From Oceanobacillus saliphilus (GTDB lineage: Bacteria; Bacillota; Bacilli; Bacillales; Amphibacillaceae), in the NCBI RefSeq assembly GCF_023522835.1, contig NZ_JALCZU010000011.1, positions 1 to 64,000 on the forward strand: DNA of 64,000 bases, read 5' to 3'. Positions 49,864 to 58,753 of this stretch are shown piece after piece. The notes below the pieces were generated by a model that was not told the origin of the DNA, searched no databases, and was given only the letters and a program-made list of their open reading frames with translations. Each line of letters starts with the position of its first letter. The first letter of the stretch is position 1. The position numbers were made by a program, and so were the translations under genes.

Positions 49864-50295
49864 TTACGTATATATATTAATCAGTAATCCCTTGATTTCT
49901 CCGATCAGTCCCAGGATATCTACTGTCTTCTTTTCTTGATTCATTATTTCCTCTGTCAGTTCAATTAGTTTTTCATCAACTTGTTTAAAAATAGTTAAAT
50001 TGCGGTTGCCATTCAAACCAAAACTATGAGACGTTTGCTTACGATAGCCGCTACTTGCGGTTTCTTGCAAAAAACCTTTGACCATTCTTTTGAATTTCGC
50101 CAGCTCCCGAAATGATCGGTAGCGCGCAAGTTTGTTACCCTGTGCGGTTATATCTCGAATGAGCTGCTGTAATTCCTGTTGTTTTAAACTCTGTGTTTGG
50201 GACTGAACCATCTTATTGAAAGTCTGGTTATCTGCACTTGCATGACGTGTGTATGTCGGCTCTGTCTTCGTTTGGATGTCATTGGTAATCTTCAT
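49864..50295 (-). CDS. yaaR: YaaR family protein (DUF327)
   Basis: This small helical protein (143 residues) of unknown function is always found between darA and holB in Bacilli. Motifs are LIRDITAQGNKLARYRSFRE and FKRMVKGFLQE, then LIGEIKGLLINIYT near the end. Low-complexity glutamine and threonine sequence fills residues 5-45. AGGGGG lies about 6 bp before the ATG. Confidence 0.85.
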   Translation of the reverse strand: MKITNDIQTKTEPTYTRHASADNQTFNKMVQSQTQSLKQQELQQLIRDITAQGNKLARYRSFRELAKFKRMVKGFLQETASSGYRKQTSHSFGLNGNRNLTIFKQVDEKLIELTEEIMNQEKKTVDILGLIGEIKGLLINIYT

Positions 50296-50330
50296 CCGTT
50301 CAGCCCCCTATCTTTAGCTCTTCGTTACAT

Positions 50331-50666
<336 letters not shown>

Positions 50667-50676
50667 TCAGCCCCCT

Positions 50677-51303
50677 TCATTTTATGTGAGAGATAATATG
50701 ATCAAAAGCAGTCTTTTCAACAGCCTTCATCGATTGGTCTGCATTAATCGTTTGAATCCGATTGGGAAATCTTTCTGCAAGAATCTGATAGCCTTCATAT
50801 ACTAAGTTATGGAAGTCGAGATTTTCGAGATCGAGACGATTCCTCTCTCTATCTTTATTCGCTGCGATTCGTTCCAAACCCTTTTTTGGATCAATATCAA
50901 AAAATAAAGTTAGATCCGGCATGCAATCTTTAATGGCAAATTGATTTATCATAAAAACCTCATCCATTCCCAATCCCCTTGCATGCCCCTGATAAGCAAG
51001 ACTACTATCAATAAAGCGGTCACAGAGAATAATCTGCCCTTGCTCAAGCGCTGGCAATACTTTTTCCACGAGATGCTGTCTGCGTGCTGCTGCATAAAGA
51101 AGTGCTTCTGTTCGTTCTTCCATTTCGGTGTTATCCCGGTCCAGGATTATTTTGCGAATTTGCTCAGCAATTTGAATGCCGCCTGGTTCGCGCGTGGTTA
51201 TGACATCATATCCCAAACTTTTGAGTTTTGTGTTAATCTCATGGAGAATTGATGTTTTTCCTGCACCCTCGCCACCTTCAAATGTTATAAAATAACCACT
51301 CAT
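50677..51303 (-). CDS. tmk: Thymidylate kinase
   Basis: Tmk makes dTDP from dTMP for DNA synthesis. P-loop [11 protein letters not shown] (about 8-18), DR motif [14 protein letters not shown] (about 90-103) and the LID region near 140-155 are all present. ATG at 51303 has AAGGAG about 9 bp upstream. 208 residues. Confidence 0.96.
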   Translation of the reverse strand: MSGYFITFEGGEGAGKTSILHEINTKLKSLGYDVITTREPGGIQIAEQIRKIILDRDNTEMEERTEALLYAAARRQHLVEKVLPALEQGQIILCDRFIDSSLAYQGHARGLGMDEVFMINQFAIKDCMPDLTLFFDIDPKKGLERIAANKDRERNRLDLENLDFHNLVYEGYQILAERFPNRIQTINADQSMKAVEKTAFDHIISHIK

Positions 51304-51320
51304 GTATGTGTTCTCCTTCA

Positions 51321-52736
51321 TCAAATGCTGAAAATCCTGATTCCTTGTTCGCGCTGCTGGATTCCAATACCCTGCTTTCGAAGTTGTTCAATTGTTTCTA
51401 CGTGTGCTGCAGTAATCGTTTCTCCTTTAAGAATGAAAGGAATCCCTGGTGGATATGGTGTAACCGCCTCAGCTGCTATATGTCCGATACCTTCTGTGAA
51501 AGATACGCGTTTATATGGTAATTTACTCATTTCCTGATAAGACAAGGCCAATTCCTGGATTGGTTTGGAAAAAAGCTTTGCCACCTCTATTGTAGCATGA
51601 TTTCTACTATATTTTAATTGTTCCCCAACGCTTTTTATTGTTTTTTTCAATACTTCCACTTGTTCAAATGGAGCCAGACCGTGGATAAATAATAGTTGAT
51701 TATGTGTTATAAGCTCTGGGTAAATTTTCCTTTCCTCAAATAACCCAGCCACCGCCTTCGCTGAGATGCCTTGTTCCACGTGAAACGTTATTTTTAATGG
51801 ATCATCTGTGGAGAGTACTTTCCCGTAATACGCATATTGTAAAGCGTTCCTGACATTTCCAACACTTTGTAAAATTGCTGTTACCTGCTCTGCATGTAAC
51901 GTAGCTAAAAATGATCGGGAAATATCCAAGGAGGCCATCAGTGGATAGGATGGACTGCTCGATTGAATGATTTGTAGAAAATGCGCAATCCGTTCTTTTT
52001 GGATTACTGTTGATTTAACGTGTAAAAAAGAAGCCATCGTCATCGCCGGCGCCATTTTATGGGCAGACTGAACGACAACATCAGCTCCTAATTGCAGAGC
52101 CGATACCGGGAAGGGGTCACCAAGGGAAAAATGCACACCATGCGCCTCATCCACAAGTACGGGTATGTCAAAAGCATGTGCTAAATCGATCATTTCCTGA
52201 ATTGGGTATGTCTTCCCGAAATAATCCGGATATGTAAGAACGACTGCTTTCGCATCAGGATGCTTTCTGAGCGCTTCACTTAGCGCAGACAAGCTCGGAT
52301 TTGTGTAGCGGTCCAACTCCTCATCGTACTCCGGAGCAACAAAAACTGGTTTCGCACCGCTTAATTCCAGCCCATTAATAATTGATTTATGACTATTCCG
52401 CTGCACAATTATCTTATCTCCAGCAGAACATACAGCCAATATCATTGCCAAATTACCTGCTGTACTCCCGCCCACTAGAAAAAAAGTATGGTCGGACCCG
52501 AAAAAATCAGATGCTAAATATTCTGCTTCAGCAATCGATGCAGTAGGAGTATGAAGATCATCAAGACCAGGCAGCTCGGTCACGTCCAATTGTAGAATCT
52601 GTTCAAAATAGGGATAAGCACCCTTGGGAAAGAGGGTTCCATTTTTATGTCCAGGTACATGAAACGATAATGGCTGCCCAGCAGTAAACTGTTTTAGTTT
52701 TTCGAAAAGCGGCATTCTATGATGATTTCTTTTCAT
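51321..52736 (-). CDS. yaaO: Orn/Lys/Arg decarboxylase-family PLP protein (YaaO)
   Basis: This is a fold-type I PLP enzyme. The lysine that binds PLP lies in [14 protein letters not shown] (about residue 222), and DEAHGVHFS holds the ring-binding aspartate. N-terminal [10 protein letters not shown] and C-terminal PYPPGIP are family marks. It is shorter (471 residues) than the large inducible decarboxylases and lacks their N-terminal wing domain. The substrate cannot be told from sequence; arginine or lysine is likely. Confidence 0.85.
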   Translation of the reverse strand: MKRNHHRMPLFEKLKQFTAGQPLSFHVPGHKNGTLFPKGAYPYFEQILQLDVTELPGLDDLHTPTASIAEAEYLASDFFGSDHTFFLVGGSTAGNLAMILAVCSAGDKIIVQRNSHKSIINGLELSGAKPVFVAPEYDEELDRYTNPSLSALSEALRKHPDAKAVVLTYPDYFGKTYPIQEMIDLAHAFDIPVLVDEAHGVHFSLGDPFPVSALQLGADVVVQSAHKMAPAMTMASFLHVKSTVIQKERIAHFLQIIQSSSPSYPLMASLDISRSFLATLHAEQVTAILQSVGNVRNALQYAYYGKVLSTDDPLKITFHVEQGISAKAVAGLFEERKIYPELITHNQLLFIHGLAPFEQVEVLKKTIKSVGEQLKYSRNHATIEVAKLFSKPIQELALSYQEMSKLPYKRVSFTEGIGHIAAEAVTPYPPGIPFILKGETITAAHVETIEQLRKQGIGIQQREQGIRIFSI

Positions 52737-52798
52737 TATTACAATCCTTTCCTATACCTTCTTATCTTTATACGAGTTTTAGAATAGACTTTACAAAC

Positions 52799-52826
52799 AA
52801 AAAAAGCCTTTGCAAGCAAAGACTTC
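52799..52826 (-). terminator. csfB terminator
   Basis: AAGTCTTTGC pairs with GCAAAGGCTT on the minus strand (one G-U pair) across a 2-nt gap or larger loop, followed by seven T residues. Confidence 0.8.
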
Positions 52827-52856
52827 CAACGACCTTATCTTAAACTATATATAATT

Positions 52857-53051
52857 CTATGAATATAATTTCGGCTTTGTAATATTTTTTAATTTATGCA
52901 GATAGTAATTATACTTTTCTTCTCTTGGCTCCGTATGAATCATATTATACTCGCAATCCGTACAAATGAACATCGTGTATAAATGGATGCCTTTCGCTTT
53001 TTTCTCCTCACAAATCCCACAGTTTTTAAAGGAATCAGCAGCTTGTTTCAT
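52857..53051 (-). CDS. csfB: Anti-sigma factor CsfB (Gin)
   Basis: CsfB is a forespore inhibitor of sigma-G (and of sigma-E) that prevents early activation. The 64 residues hold two zinc-binding pairs, CGICEEK and CTDCEYN. GGAGGTG lies 4 bp before the ATG. In B. subtilis csfB is followed by xpaC and yaaN; here it is followed directly by yaaO. Confidence 0.93.
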   Translation of the reverse strand: MKQAADSFKNCGICEEKKAKGIHLYTMFICTDCEYNMIHTEPREEKYNYYLHKLKNITKPKLYS

Positions 53052-53268
53052 TTCCCCACCTCCGTTTTTAAATTAGTATCTCCTAAATTAACGGAATTTA
53101 TACAGGAAAACTTTGAAACAAGGAAACAAAAGAATGTTTCATATTTTTATGGTTTGGGGGGCATAAAAAGCTCTGTAATGATTACTTTCCCTCCAGTAAA
53201 TAAGACTGTTTTCTTATAGAATGTAGTTATCGGCACAATATTAGTAAACTCAGACATAAGATAAACGT

Positions 53269-53324
53269 CTTCGGCGACCGCCCCGGGAAATACACTCACG
53301 GATATCGGGCTGCGGCTGCCGAAG
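53269..53324. repeat. Truncated relative of the 118-bp repeat
   Basis: CTTCGGCGACCGCCCCGGG, then AAATACACTC, is a close match to the left part of the element at 19782-19805 (TTTGGCGACCGCTCTGGG). The piece ends in GCTGCCGAAG, so CTTCGGC and GCCGAAG form terminal inverted repeats of this shorter form. It lies between csfB and bofA. The remaining part of 53052-53381 holds no gene. Confidence 0.6.
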
Positions 53325-53381
53325 TTACGTTGCACATCATATCCGCTACAAAGATTGTATAGCAACAAAACTACGAGCACC

Positions 53382-53645
53382 TTAAATAATAAACAAATGT
53401 ATTGCTGCGAGTGAAGCTACCCCAAACAGCCCCAAAAATCCTGATACTACTGTTGTAAAAAGATTGATAGGAATATGCAGTCCTATCACTCCCCCGAACA
53501 CATTGAAGAAAAATAAAAATAACACACCAATTCCTAGTTTAACTGTAGTTTGTCCAATAAATTTCATTGGTTTAACCGGAGCGCCAACAAATAATAGTAT
53601 CATGATTAAAGCAATCATAATCGTAATGACCAGTGCAGAACTCAT
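53382..53645 (-). CDS. bofA: Sigma-K processing inhibitor BofA
   Basis: BofA is an integral membrane protein that holds the protease SpoIVFB inactive until the forespore signal. The 87 residues have three hydrophobic stretches (about 2-20, 35-52 and 60-87). The segment FNVFGGVIGLHIPINLFT with conserved N and H is the SpoIVFB-inhibiting region. ATG at 53645 has AAGGGG 9 bp upstream. In B. subtilis an rRNA operon follows bofA, but not here. Confidence 0.93.
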   Translation of the reverse strand: MSSALVITIMIALIMILLFVGAPVKPMKFIGQTTVKLGIGVLFLFFFNVFGGVIGLHIPINLFTTVVSGFLGLFGVASLAAIHLFII

Positions 53646-53719
53646 ACCAATCAACCCCTTTTTCGTTCCCTTATTAGTACATATGATAGAAAACCCGAAA
53701 AAAGAACTTTTAAACCCAC

Positions 53720-53872
53720 ATTGGACAAGAAATGCGCAGGCGACTGTTCAGAAGCGGATGCATAAGCAAGGGGCCGGAAAGTGCATAGTCTTCCCCATTG
53801 CTTATGACAGCAGCTTCTAGGAGCCGGAGCTGGACAAGAAGAAAAGCGCAGGTGACTGCTTTTAAATCTAAA
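53720..53872. repeat. Bacillaceae short interspersed repeat cluster
   Basis: On the minus strand this reads GTCACCTGCGCTTTTCTTCT, TTGTCCAGCTCCGGCTCCTA, then ATAAGCAATGGGGAAGA, followed later by CTTGCTTATGCATCC and GTCGCCTGCGCATTTCTTGT. Such GC-richer blocks recur in many Bacillaceae genomes between genes. The internal AAGCAATGGGG/CCCCTTGCTT is an inverted repeat, so it can fold into a long hairpin. Function unknown. Confidence 0.7.
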
Positions 53873-53907
53873 AAACAAACCACAATACGAAAAGTGGTTT
53901 GTTTTAT
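53873..53907 (-). terminator. yaaL terminator
   Basis: AAACAAACCAC (53873-53883) pairs perfectly with GTGGTTTGTTT (53894-53904). The 11-bp stem lies 30 bp after the yaaL stop. Confidence 0.8.
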
Positions 53908-53936
53908 AATTCGTTATCTATTTTCCTTTGAAACAA

Positions 53937-54149
53937 TTATACCCTTATTGCATTAACCTTTCGACGCCTTGCCTCACGTAATAAAAAGAGGTACTTTGCT
54001 TTTGCAATTGCTTCCATATTTGTGGCGGTCATATTCGGCTCGATACTCTTCTCTACAATGGACTGAATTTGCTTCCAATCTCTTTCCACTAGAATGATAG
54101 TATCCAATAACTCTCCATCAATGTCCCTTTTTGTAATCTTTCTACCCAT
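53937..54149 (-). CDS. yaaL: YaaL family protein (DUF2508)
   Basis: A small helical protein (70 residues) of unknown function, conserved between recR and bofA. RDWKQIQSIVEKSIEPN and AKAKYLFLLREARRRK match the family. ATG at 54149 has AGGTG 6 bp upstream; a GTG three codons earlier is possible. Confidence 0.85.
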   Translation of the reverse strand: MGRKITKRDIDGELLDTIILVERDWKQIQSIVEKSIEPNMTATNMEAIAKAKYLFLLREARRRKVNAIRV

Positions 54150-54188
54150 GTTCTTCACCTAACTCCTATAAAAGCATATGAAAATACT

Positions 54189-54785
54189 TTATAAGTCTCT
54201 TCTACCCTCTATTGCTTTAGATAATGTCACTTCATCGGCATATTCCAAGTCTCCACCAACAGGTAGACCGTGCGCAATTCTTGTTGTGCGGATTCCTGAT
54301 GGTTTTACGAGACGTGAAATATACATTGCTGTTGCTTCCCCTTCGATATTCGGGTTGGTAGCCAGAATAATTTCCTTAACTTCTTCATCCTTCAATCGAT
54401 TAAGTAAATCGGGAACATTAATATCTTCTGGTCCAATGCCATCCATTGGAGATATTGCACCGTGAAGAACATGGTATTTCCCGTGGAATTCTTTCATTTT
54501 TTCCATTGCAATAACATCTTTTGGATCCTGAACAACACAAATAGTGGAACCATCACGGGAAGAGTCCTGACAGATTGCACATGGATCCTGATCTGTAATA
54601 TGGCCGCAAATGGAGCAGTGTGATAGTTCCCTTTTTGCGTTTACCAATGCATTCGCAAAATTAAGTACATCATCATCTTTCATATTCAAAACAAAAAATG
54701 CCAGACGGACAGCAGTTTTCGGTCCAATTCCCGGCAATTTTGTAAAACTGTCAATTAACTTCGATATTGGTTCCGGATAATACAT
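54189..54785 (-). CDS. recR: Recombination mediator RecR
   Basis: RecR works with RecO to load RecA on gapped DNA. A helix-hairpin-helix ([15 protein letters not shown], about 11-25), a C4 zinc finger ([16 protein letters not shown], about 57-72) and a Toprim domain ([14 protein letters not shown]) follow in order. 198 residues is exact. Confidence 0.97.
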   Translation of the reverse strand: MYYPEPISKLIDSFTKLPGIGPKTAVRLAFFVLNMKDDDVLNFANALVNAKRELSHCSICGHITDQDPCAICQDSSRDGSTICVVQDPKDVIAMEKMKEFHGKYHVLHGAISPMDGIGPEDINVPDLLNRLKDEEVKEIILATNPNIEGEATAMYISRLVKPSGIRTTRIAHGLPVGGDLEYADEVTLSKAIEGRRDL

Positions 54786-54803
54786 AAATTGCCTCCTATA
54801 ATC

Positions 54804-54850
54804 AAAAGCGCAAGCGTCCGGTTAGCTCCGGATACTTGCACCGGCGTGGA
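54804..54850. repeat. AAAAGCGCAAGCG-type repeat
   Basis: AAAAGCGCAAGCGTCCGG, then TTAGCTCCGGATACTTGC, then ACCGGCGTGG. It is the same family as 8222-8290 and 53720-53872. CCGG/TCCGGA inner pairs allow local folding. It lies between ebfC and recR. Confidence 0.6.
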
Positions 54851-54878
54851 ATGAAATAAAATTCCTATTTCATTCCAC
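54846..54878. terminator. Strong hairpin between ebfC and recR
   Basis: GTGGAATGAAATA (54846-54858) pairs perfectly with TATTTCATTCCAC (54866-54878), loop 7 nt. On the plus strand CTTTTCTTG follows; on the minus strand GCCGG follows. ebfC and recR are both on the minus strand, so it is not a standard terminator for them. It may serve as an attenuator or mRNA processing site. Confidence 0.5.
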
Positions 54879-54896
54879 CTTTTCTTGTTCCTTAGA

Positions 54897-55211
54897 CTAG
54901 AACATGCCTGGCATATTTAATCCTTTAGTAAATTGGCCCATTGTTTCGTTGGTTGTATCGTCTATTTGCTTCAGTAAATCATTGGTTGCTGCAATAATAA
55001 GATCCTGGAGCATTTCAATATCATCTGGATCCACTACTTCTTCTTTGATTTGAACATCTGTTATTTCCTTTTTTCCGTTTGCAGTAATGGTAACCATTCC
55101 ACCACCTGCAGTCGCTTCGAATGACATTTCATGCAATTCTTCCTGTGCCTGCATCATTTTCTTTTGCATTTTTTGCATTTGTTTCATCATATTATTCATA
55201 TTTCCCTTCAT
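54897..55211 (-). CDS. ebfC: Nucleoid-associated protein YaaK (EbfC/YbaB family)
   Basis: A dimeric DNA-binding protein shaped like tweezers. The N-terminus is very rich in methionine and glutamine ([18 protein letters not shown]), followed by [18 protein letters not shown] and the family C-terminus. 104 residues. GGAGGT lies 7 bp before the ATG. dnaX-ebfC-recR is a universal bacterial cluster. Confidence 0.95.
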   Translation of the reverse strand: MKGNMNNMMKQMQKMQKKMMQAQEELHEMSFEATAGGGMVTITANGKKEITDVQIKEEVVDPDDIEMLQDLIIAATNDLLKQIDDTTNETMGQFTKGLNMPGMF

Positions 55212-55283
55212 GGAAAATACCTCCTTGTATGTTATTATTTTATTTTTTAGGTTGTAACTATTTTTATGAGGATGCTATATCAA

Positions 55284-56981
55284 TTAATCATGAATTTCCA
55301 GAATTTCCTCACCAAAAAGCTTCTTTGCTTCTTCCACAACAGGATCAGCTTCTTGAACTTGTCCGTCCTTTGGCTTTTCCTGTTTGCTTATATATTCCGT
55401 ACGCAGCTCTGTCCAATCCTTATCCGGAATCGGAATGATGGTTAATGATTTATCCATCACGCTGGCAAGTACGGATTCAACCGTTTCTCTGTTGTCTAAA
55501 AACAGAGAACAGTGGATCTCATATTTAAAGGCTACAACTAGCGTATCTGCAGAAGCAGCTGCAGGTTTACTATCCTGTATCGTAGCATGTGCAGGTGCAT
55601 TTGTTGTCTTTAGTTTAGTTAAAAAGTTTGCCCACTGGGATTGCACTTGTTTAAGGGCAGGTTTCTCTGCCTTGCTAAGGACATCACGTATGCGTTCAAA
55701 TGGTATCTTATAGCTATTTTTGGAAGATCTTGCAGTCGGCCTTCGTTTGTCCTTCACAGCAGCTGATGGCTGAGCATGTGAAGCTGGGTTTTCTTTTAGT
55801 ATTGCAATTTCCTTTTCAAGCTGAGTCATTTTGTTACGAAGCCTTGTAAGCAGTTCTGAATCAACCGAACCCGCGGACGAATCCTGTGCTTCGGCATGGT
55901 ATCGATTCGTTATCGTCAATACTGCGATTTCAATAAAAACTTTCGGGCTGTTGGTCCACTTAATTTCCTGTTGGCACTGGTTCAACTGCATAATAGCATC
56001 TTGAATCCATTGTGTTGAAACGGACTCTGCTAATGCAAGGAAACTTTCATCAGCCCGCGCACGTTCAAGCAGTCCTTCCAAAGATGGTGCACTCTTGAAT
56101 AGAAGCAGATCGCGCATGAAATAAATGAGATCATATACAAACCTTCCAGGATCTTTTCCACGCTGAATTAAATCATCCAGCAGCTTTACCGCATGCTCGA
56201 CATCTTTTTCATGCATTGCTTTCACAATATCTGTCAGGATTGCTTGAGAAACACCACCAGTCACAGCCAATACATCTTCAAGTTCGACCTGATCCTCACT
56301 GTAGGAAATGGCCTGATCAAGTATACTCAATGCATCACGCATTCCACCCTCTGCTGCTAGAGCAACCGTTTCAAGTGCTTCGGATGATACCGATACACTT
56401 TCCGCTTCTACAATGGATTTCATTCGATTTACAATTGCCTGATTGGAAATTGGCTTGAAATCAAAACGCTGACACCTTGATATAATTGTTAGTGGGATTT
56501 TATGTGGTTCGGTAGTTGCCAAAATGAAGACGACATGCTTTGGTGGTTCCTCCAATGTCTTTAATAACGCATTAAATGCATTGATGGAAATCATATGTAC
56601 CTCATCAATGATATAGACTTTATAAGGTACAGAACTTGAAGCATATTTAACTTTGTCGCGGATGTCGCGGATATCATCAACACTCGTATTGGAAGCAGCA
56701 TCAATTTCAATTACATCAGAAATGGACCCATCCTGAATGCCCCGGCATGCAGCACATTCATTACATGGTTCTTTCACTGGTGCATGCTCACAGTTAATTG
56801 TTCTAGCAAAAATCTTGGCAGCACTTGTTTTCCCTGTCCCCCTAGGTCCAGAGAATAAATAGGCATGCGAAAATTTCTCCTGTACAATTGCATTTTGCAG
56901 TGTTCTTGTAATATGTGTTTGTCCGACAACATCTTCAAATGTTCTTGGACGCCAAACGCGGTATAAAGCCTGATAGCTCAT
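55284..56981 (-). CDS. dnaX: DNA polymerase III gamma/tau subunit
   Basis: DnaX is the ATPase of the clamp loader. P-loop FSGPRGTGKTSAAK (about 43-56), zinc module CEHAPVKEPCNECAAC (about 64-79), DExx box IIDEVHMIS, and SRC arginine finger ISRCQRFDF. The C-terminal third (tau-specific, about 380-565) is variable. 565 residues match B. subtilis. No slippery A-run for a gamma frameshift product was seen. AGGGGAAG lies 7 bp upstream. Confidence 0.97.
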   Translation of the reverse strand: MSYQALYRVWRPRTFEDVVGQTHITRTLQNAIVQEKFSHAYLFSGPRGTGKTSAAKIFARTINCEHAPVKEPCNECAACRGIQDGSISDVIEIDAASNTSVDDIRDIRDKVKYASSSVPYKVYIIDEVHMISINAFNALLKTLEEPPKHVVFILATTEPHKIPLTIISRCQRFDFKPISNQAIVNRMKSIVEAESVSVSSEALETVALAAEGGMRDALSILDQAISYSEDQVELEDVLAVTGGVSQAILTDIVKAMHEKDVEHAVKLLDDLIQRGKDPGRFVYDLIYFMRDLLLFKSAPSLEGLLERARADESFLALAESVSTQWIQDAIMQLNQCQQEIKWTNSPKVFIEIAVLTITNRYHAEAQDSSAGSVDSELLTRLRNKMTQLEKEIAILKENPASHAQPSAAVKDKRRPTARSSKNSYKIPFERIRDVLSKAEKPALKQVQSQWANFLTKLKTTNAPAHATIQDSKPAAASADTLVVAFKYEIHCSLFLDNRETVESVLASVMDKSLTIIPIPDKDWTELRTEYISKQEKPKDGQVQEADPVVEEAKKLFGEEILEIHD

Positions 56982-57144
56982 AATACAGCTTCCCCTCTAT
57001 GATCTATTTCTAATTATACCCGATTTCAGGGGTCAATGTGAACCTTGGAAGAATAAAAATGATAATTTTTTGTAAAACCCTTTTTGCTATTTTTCATTTG
57101 TTAAAGGCAAATACCTTTCATCGGATTTCAGGTATGTGTATAGC

Positions 57145-57173
57145 GTATATGCTTTAGAAAACTTGATTGTCAA
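57145..57173 (-). promoter_or_regulatory. Probable dnaX promoter
   Basis: TTGACA (57168-57173), 17 bp, ATATAC (57145-57150) on the minus strand. It lies about 165 bp upstream of the dnaX start. The -10 is weak. The 56982-57240 gap holds nothing else I can support. Confidence 0.5.
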
Positions 57174-57242
57174 CAAGCCTTTCGGTGACAGCGTTAATTA
57201 CACTTATGCAGATAGCAAAGTGTTATACTTTCCTAGTCTGCC

Positions 57243-57272
57243 AAAAAAAACCTTATCAACTAAATGATAAGG
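57243..57272 (-). terminator. scr terminator
   Basis: CCTTATCA pairs with TGATAAGG (an outer A-T extends it) and is followed by eight T residues on the minus strand. It lies about 15 bp after the SRP RNA. Confidence 0.92.
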
Positions 57273-57287
57273 TTTTTGATTATTATG

Positions 57288-57558
57288 TAGCCGTGCACCC
57301 ACTGTCGATGCGACGTCCCTATGCGTTACTTAAGTTCATGGCTCGGCCTAGGCTTCCCTGCGGCACACAAGAATGTCCACTTACTGCTGCTTCCTTCCGG
57401 ACCTGACAGGATTCATGGGTTCCTGTTGCGCAGGACCCGGGCGTCAACACCACTCCCTTAAGGCAGACCATACAAACGCCGCACCTCGAGTGGGAATTCA
57501 GCCTCGCTATAGCGGATTGCGAGTACAGGGCACCGCTACCTCCCCGCTTAGCACGGTA
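57288..57558 (-). ncRNA. scr: Signal recognition particle RNA, large Bacillus type (scRNA)
   Basis: This is the RNA core of the SRP, which targets membrane and secreted proteins with Ffh and FtsY. The universally conserved domain IV is visible on the minus strand: GTCAGGTCCGGAAGGAAGC, then AGCAGTAAGTG, with the GGAA tetraloop. The 5' start (ACCGTGCTAAGCGGGGAGGT) pairs with the 3' end (GTGCACGG). About 270 nt shows it is the large form with an Alu domain. The 5' and 3' ends are estimated to a few bases. It lies between tadA and dnaX as in B. subtilis. Confidence 0.95.
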
Positions 57559-57564
57559 TTTACT

Positions 57565-57593
57565 ATTATAGCGACATCTACAGAAAAATGCAA
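57565..57593 (-). promoter_or_regulatory. scr promoter
   Basis: TTGCAT (57588-57593), 17 bp, TATAAT (57565-57570) on the minus strand. Transcription would start at about 57558. Confidence 0.8.
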
Positions 57594-57613
57594 TGGAAAA
57601 TAACGGTTACCAT

Positions 57614-58087
<474 letters not shown>

Positions 58088-58157
58088 CTATATAGTTTAA
58101 ATTTGGAGCAAATGGGTAACTGTAAACAAATGAATCTGATTTTAAAGGAGATTTGAA

Positions 58158-58691
58158 ATGGACCAGTCACTCTCAAATACTGCAGTAGTCTTTGTAGACA
58201 TTATAAACGATTTTGATTTTGATGGTGGAAATGATTTATATCAAAATACAAAAGAGATTTTACCTCATTTACTTAAATTGAAAAAATTCGCCAAAGATAA
58301 CAACCTGCCTATTATTTATGTTAATGATCATTATGAATTGTGGCAAGCAGATTTCAATAAAATTATTGATTATTGTAAAAATGAAAAAAGTAAGGAAATC
58401 ATCGAACTACTAACACCTGACGATGATGATTACTTCTTGATTAAACCACAGCATTCTGCCTTTTTCCAGACGCCACTTCAATCTTTGCTTACAGAATTGG
58501 AAAGAACCCATTTAATTATGGCAGGAATTGCGGGAGATATTTGTATTCTCTTTTCTGCACAGGATGCATATATGTATAAATTCAGTGTTCGTATACCTGA
58601 AAATTGCATGGCATCCGAACTAAAAGAAAACAATGACTACGCTCTTTATTTGATGCATTCGGTCATGGATGCAGATATTACACCCGTTTAA
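58158..58691 (+). CDS. yaaI: Isochorismatase-family cysteine hydrolase (YaaI)
   Basis: The catalytic triad of the family is visible: aspartate in VFVDIINDF (D14), lysine in LIKPQHSAF (about 97) and cysteine in AGIAGDICILF (about 134). 177 residues. The substrate is unknown; nicotinamidase, isochorismatase or similar amide or ether hydrolysis is possible. It is on the plus strand with AAAGGAG upstream. B. subtilis has yaaI in the same place, divergent from tadA. Confidence 0.9.
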   Translation: MDQSLSNTAVVFVDIINDFDFDGGNDLYQNTKEILPHLLKLKKFAKDNNLPIIYVNDHYELWQADFNKIIDYCKNEKSKEIIELLTPDDDDYFLIKPQHSAFFQTPLQSLLTELERTHLIMAGIAGDICILFSAQDAYMYKFSVRIPENCMASELKENNDYALYLMHSVMDADITPV

Positions 58692-58692
58692 G

Positions 58693-58721
58693 ACATATCT
58701 TAAGCTTCCTTCTCATAAATT
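58693..58721 (+). promoter_or_regulatory. Candidate sigma-E promoter of yaaH
   Basis: ACATATCT (58693-58700), 13 bp, CATAAATT (58714-58721). It resembles the sigma-E pattern (ATATT then CATA-N3-T). yaaH is expressed in the mother cell in B. subtilis. The match is short. Confidence 0.4.
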
Positions 58722-58753
58722 GAAAAGAGAAATGTATAGAGGAGGAAGTTCTT

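Noticed and set aside
55284-56981. Programmed frameshift in dnaX giving a short gamma form
   Set aside because: No A-rich slippery heptamer with a downstream stop in the expected place could be found; the full tau-like frame is open.
57167-57603. Two plus-strand open frames of 76-79 codons across the SRP RNA region
   Set aside because: They overlap a clearly structured and conserved RNA gene on the other strand and have no coding features.
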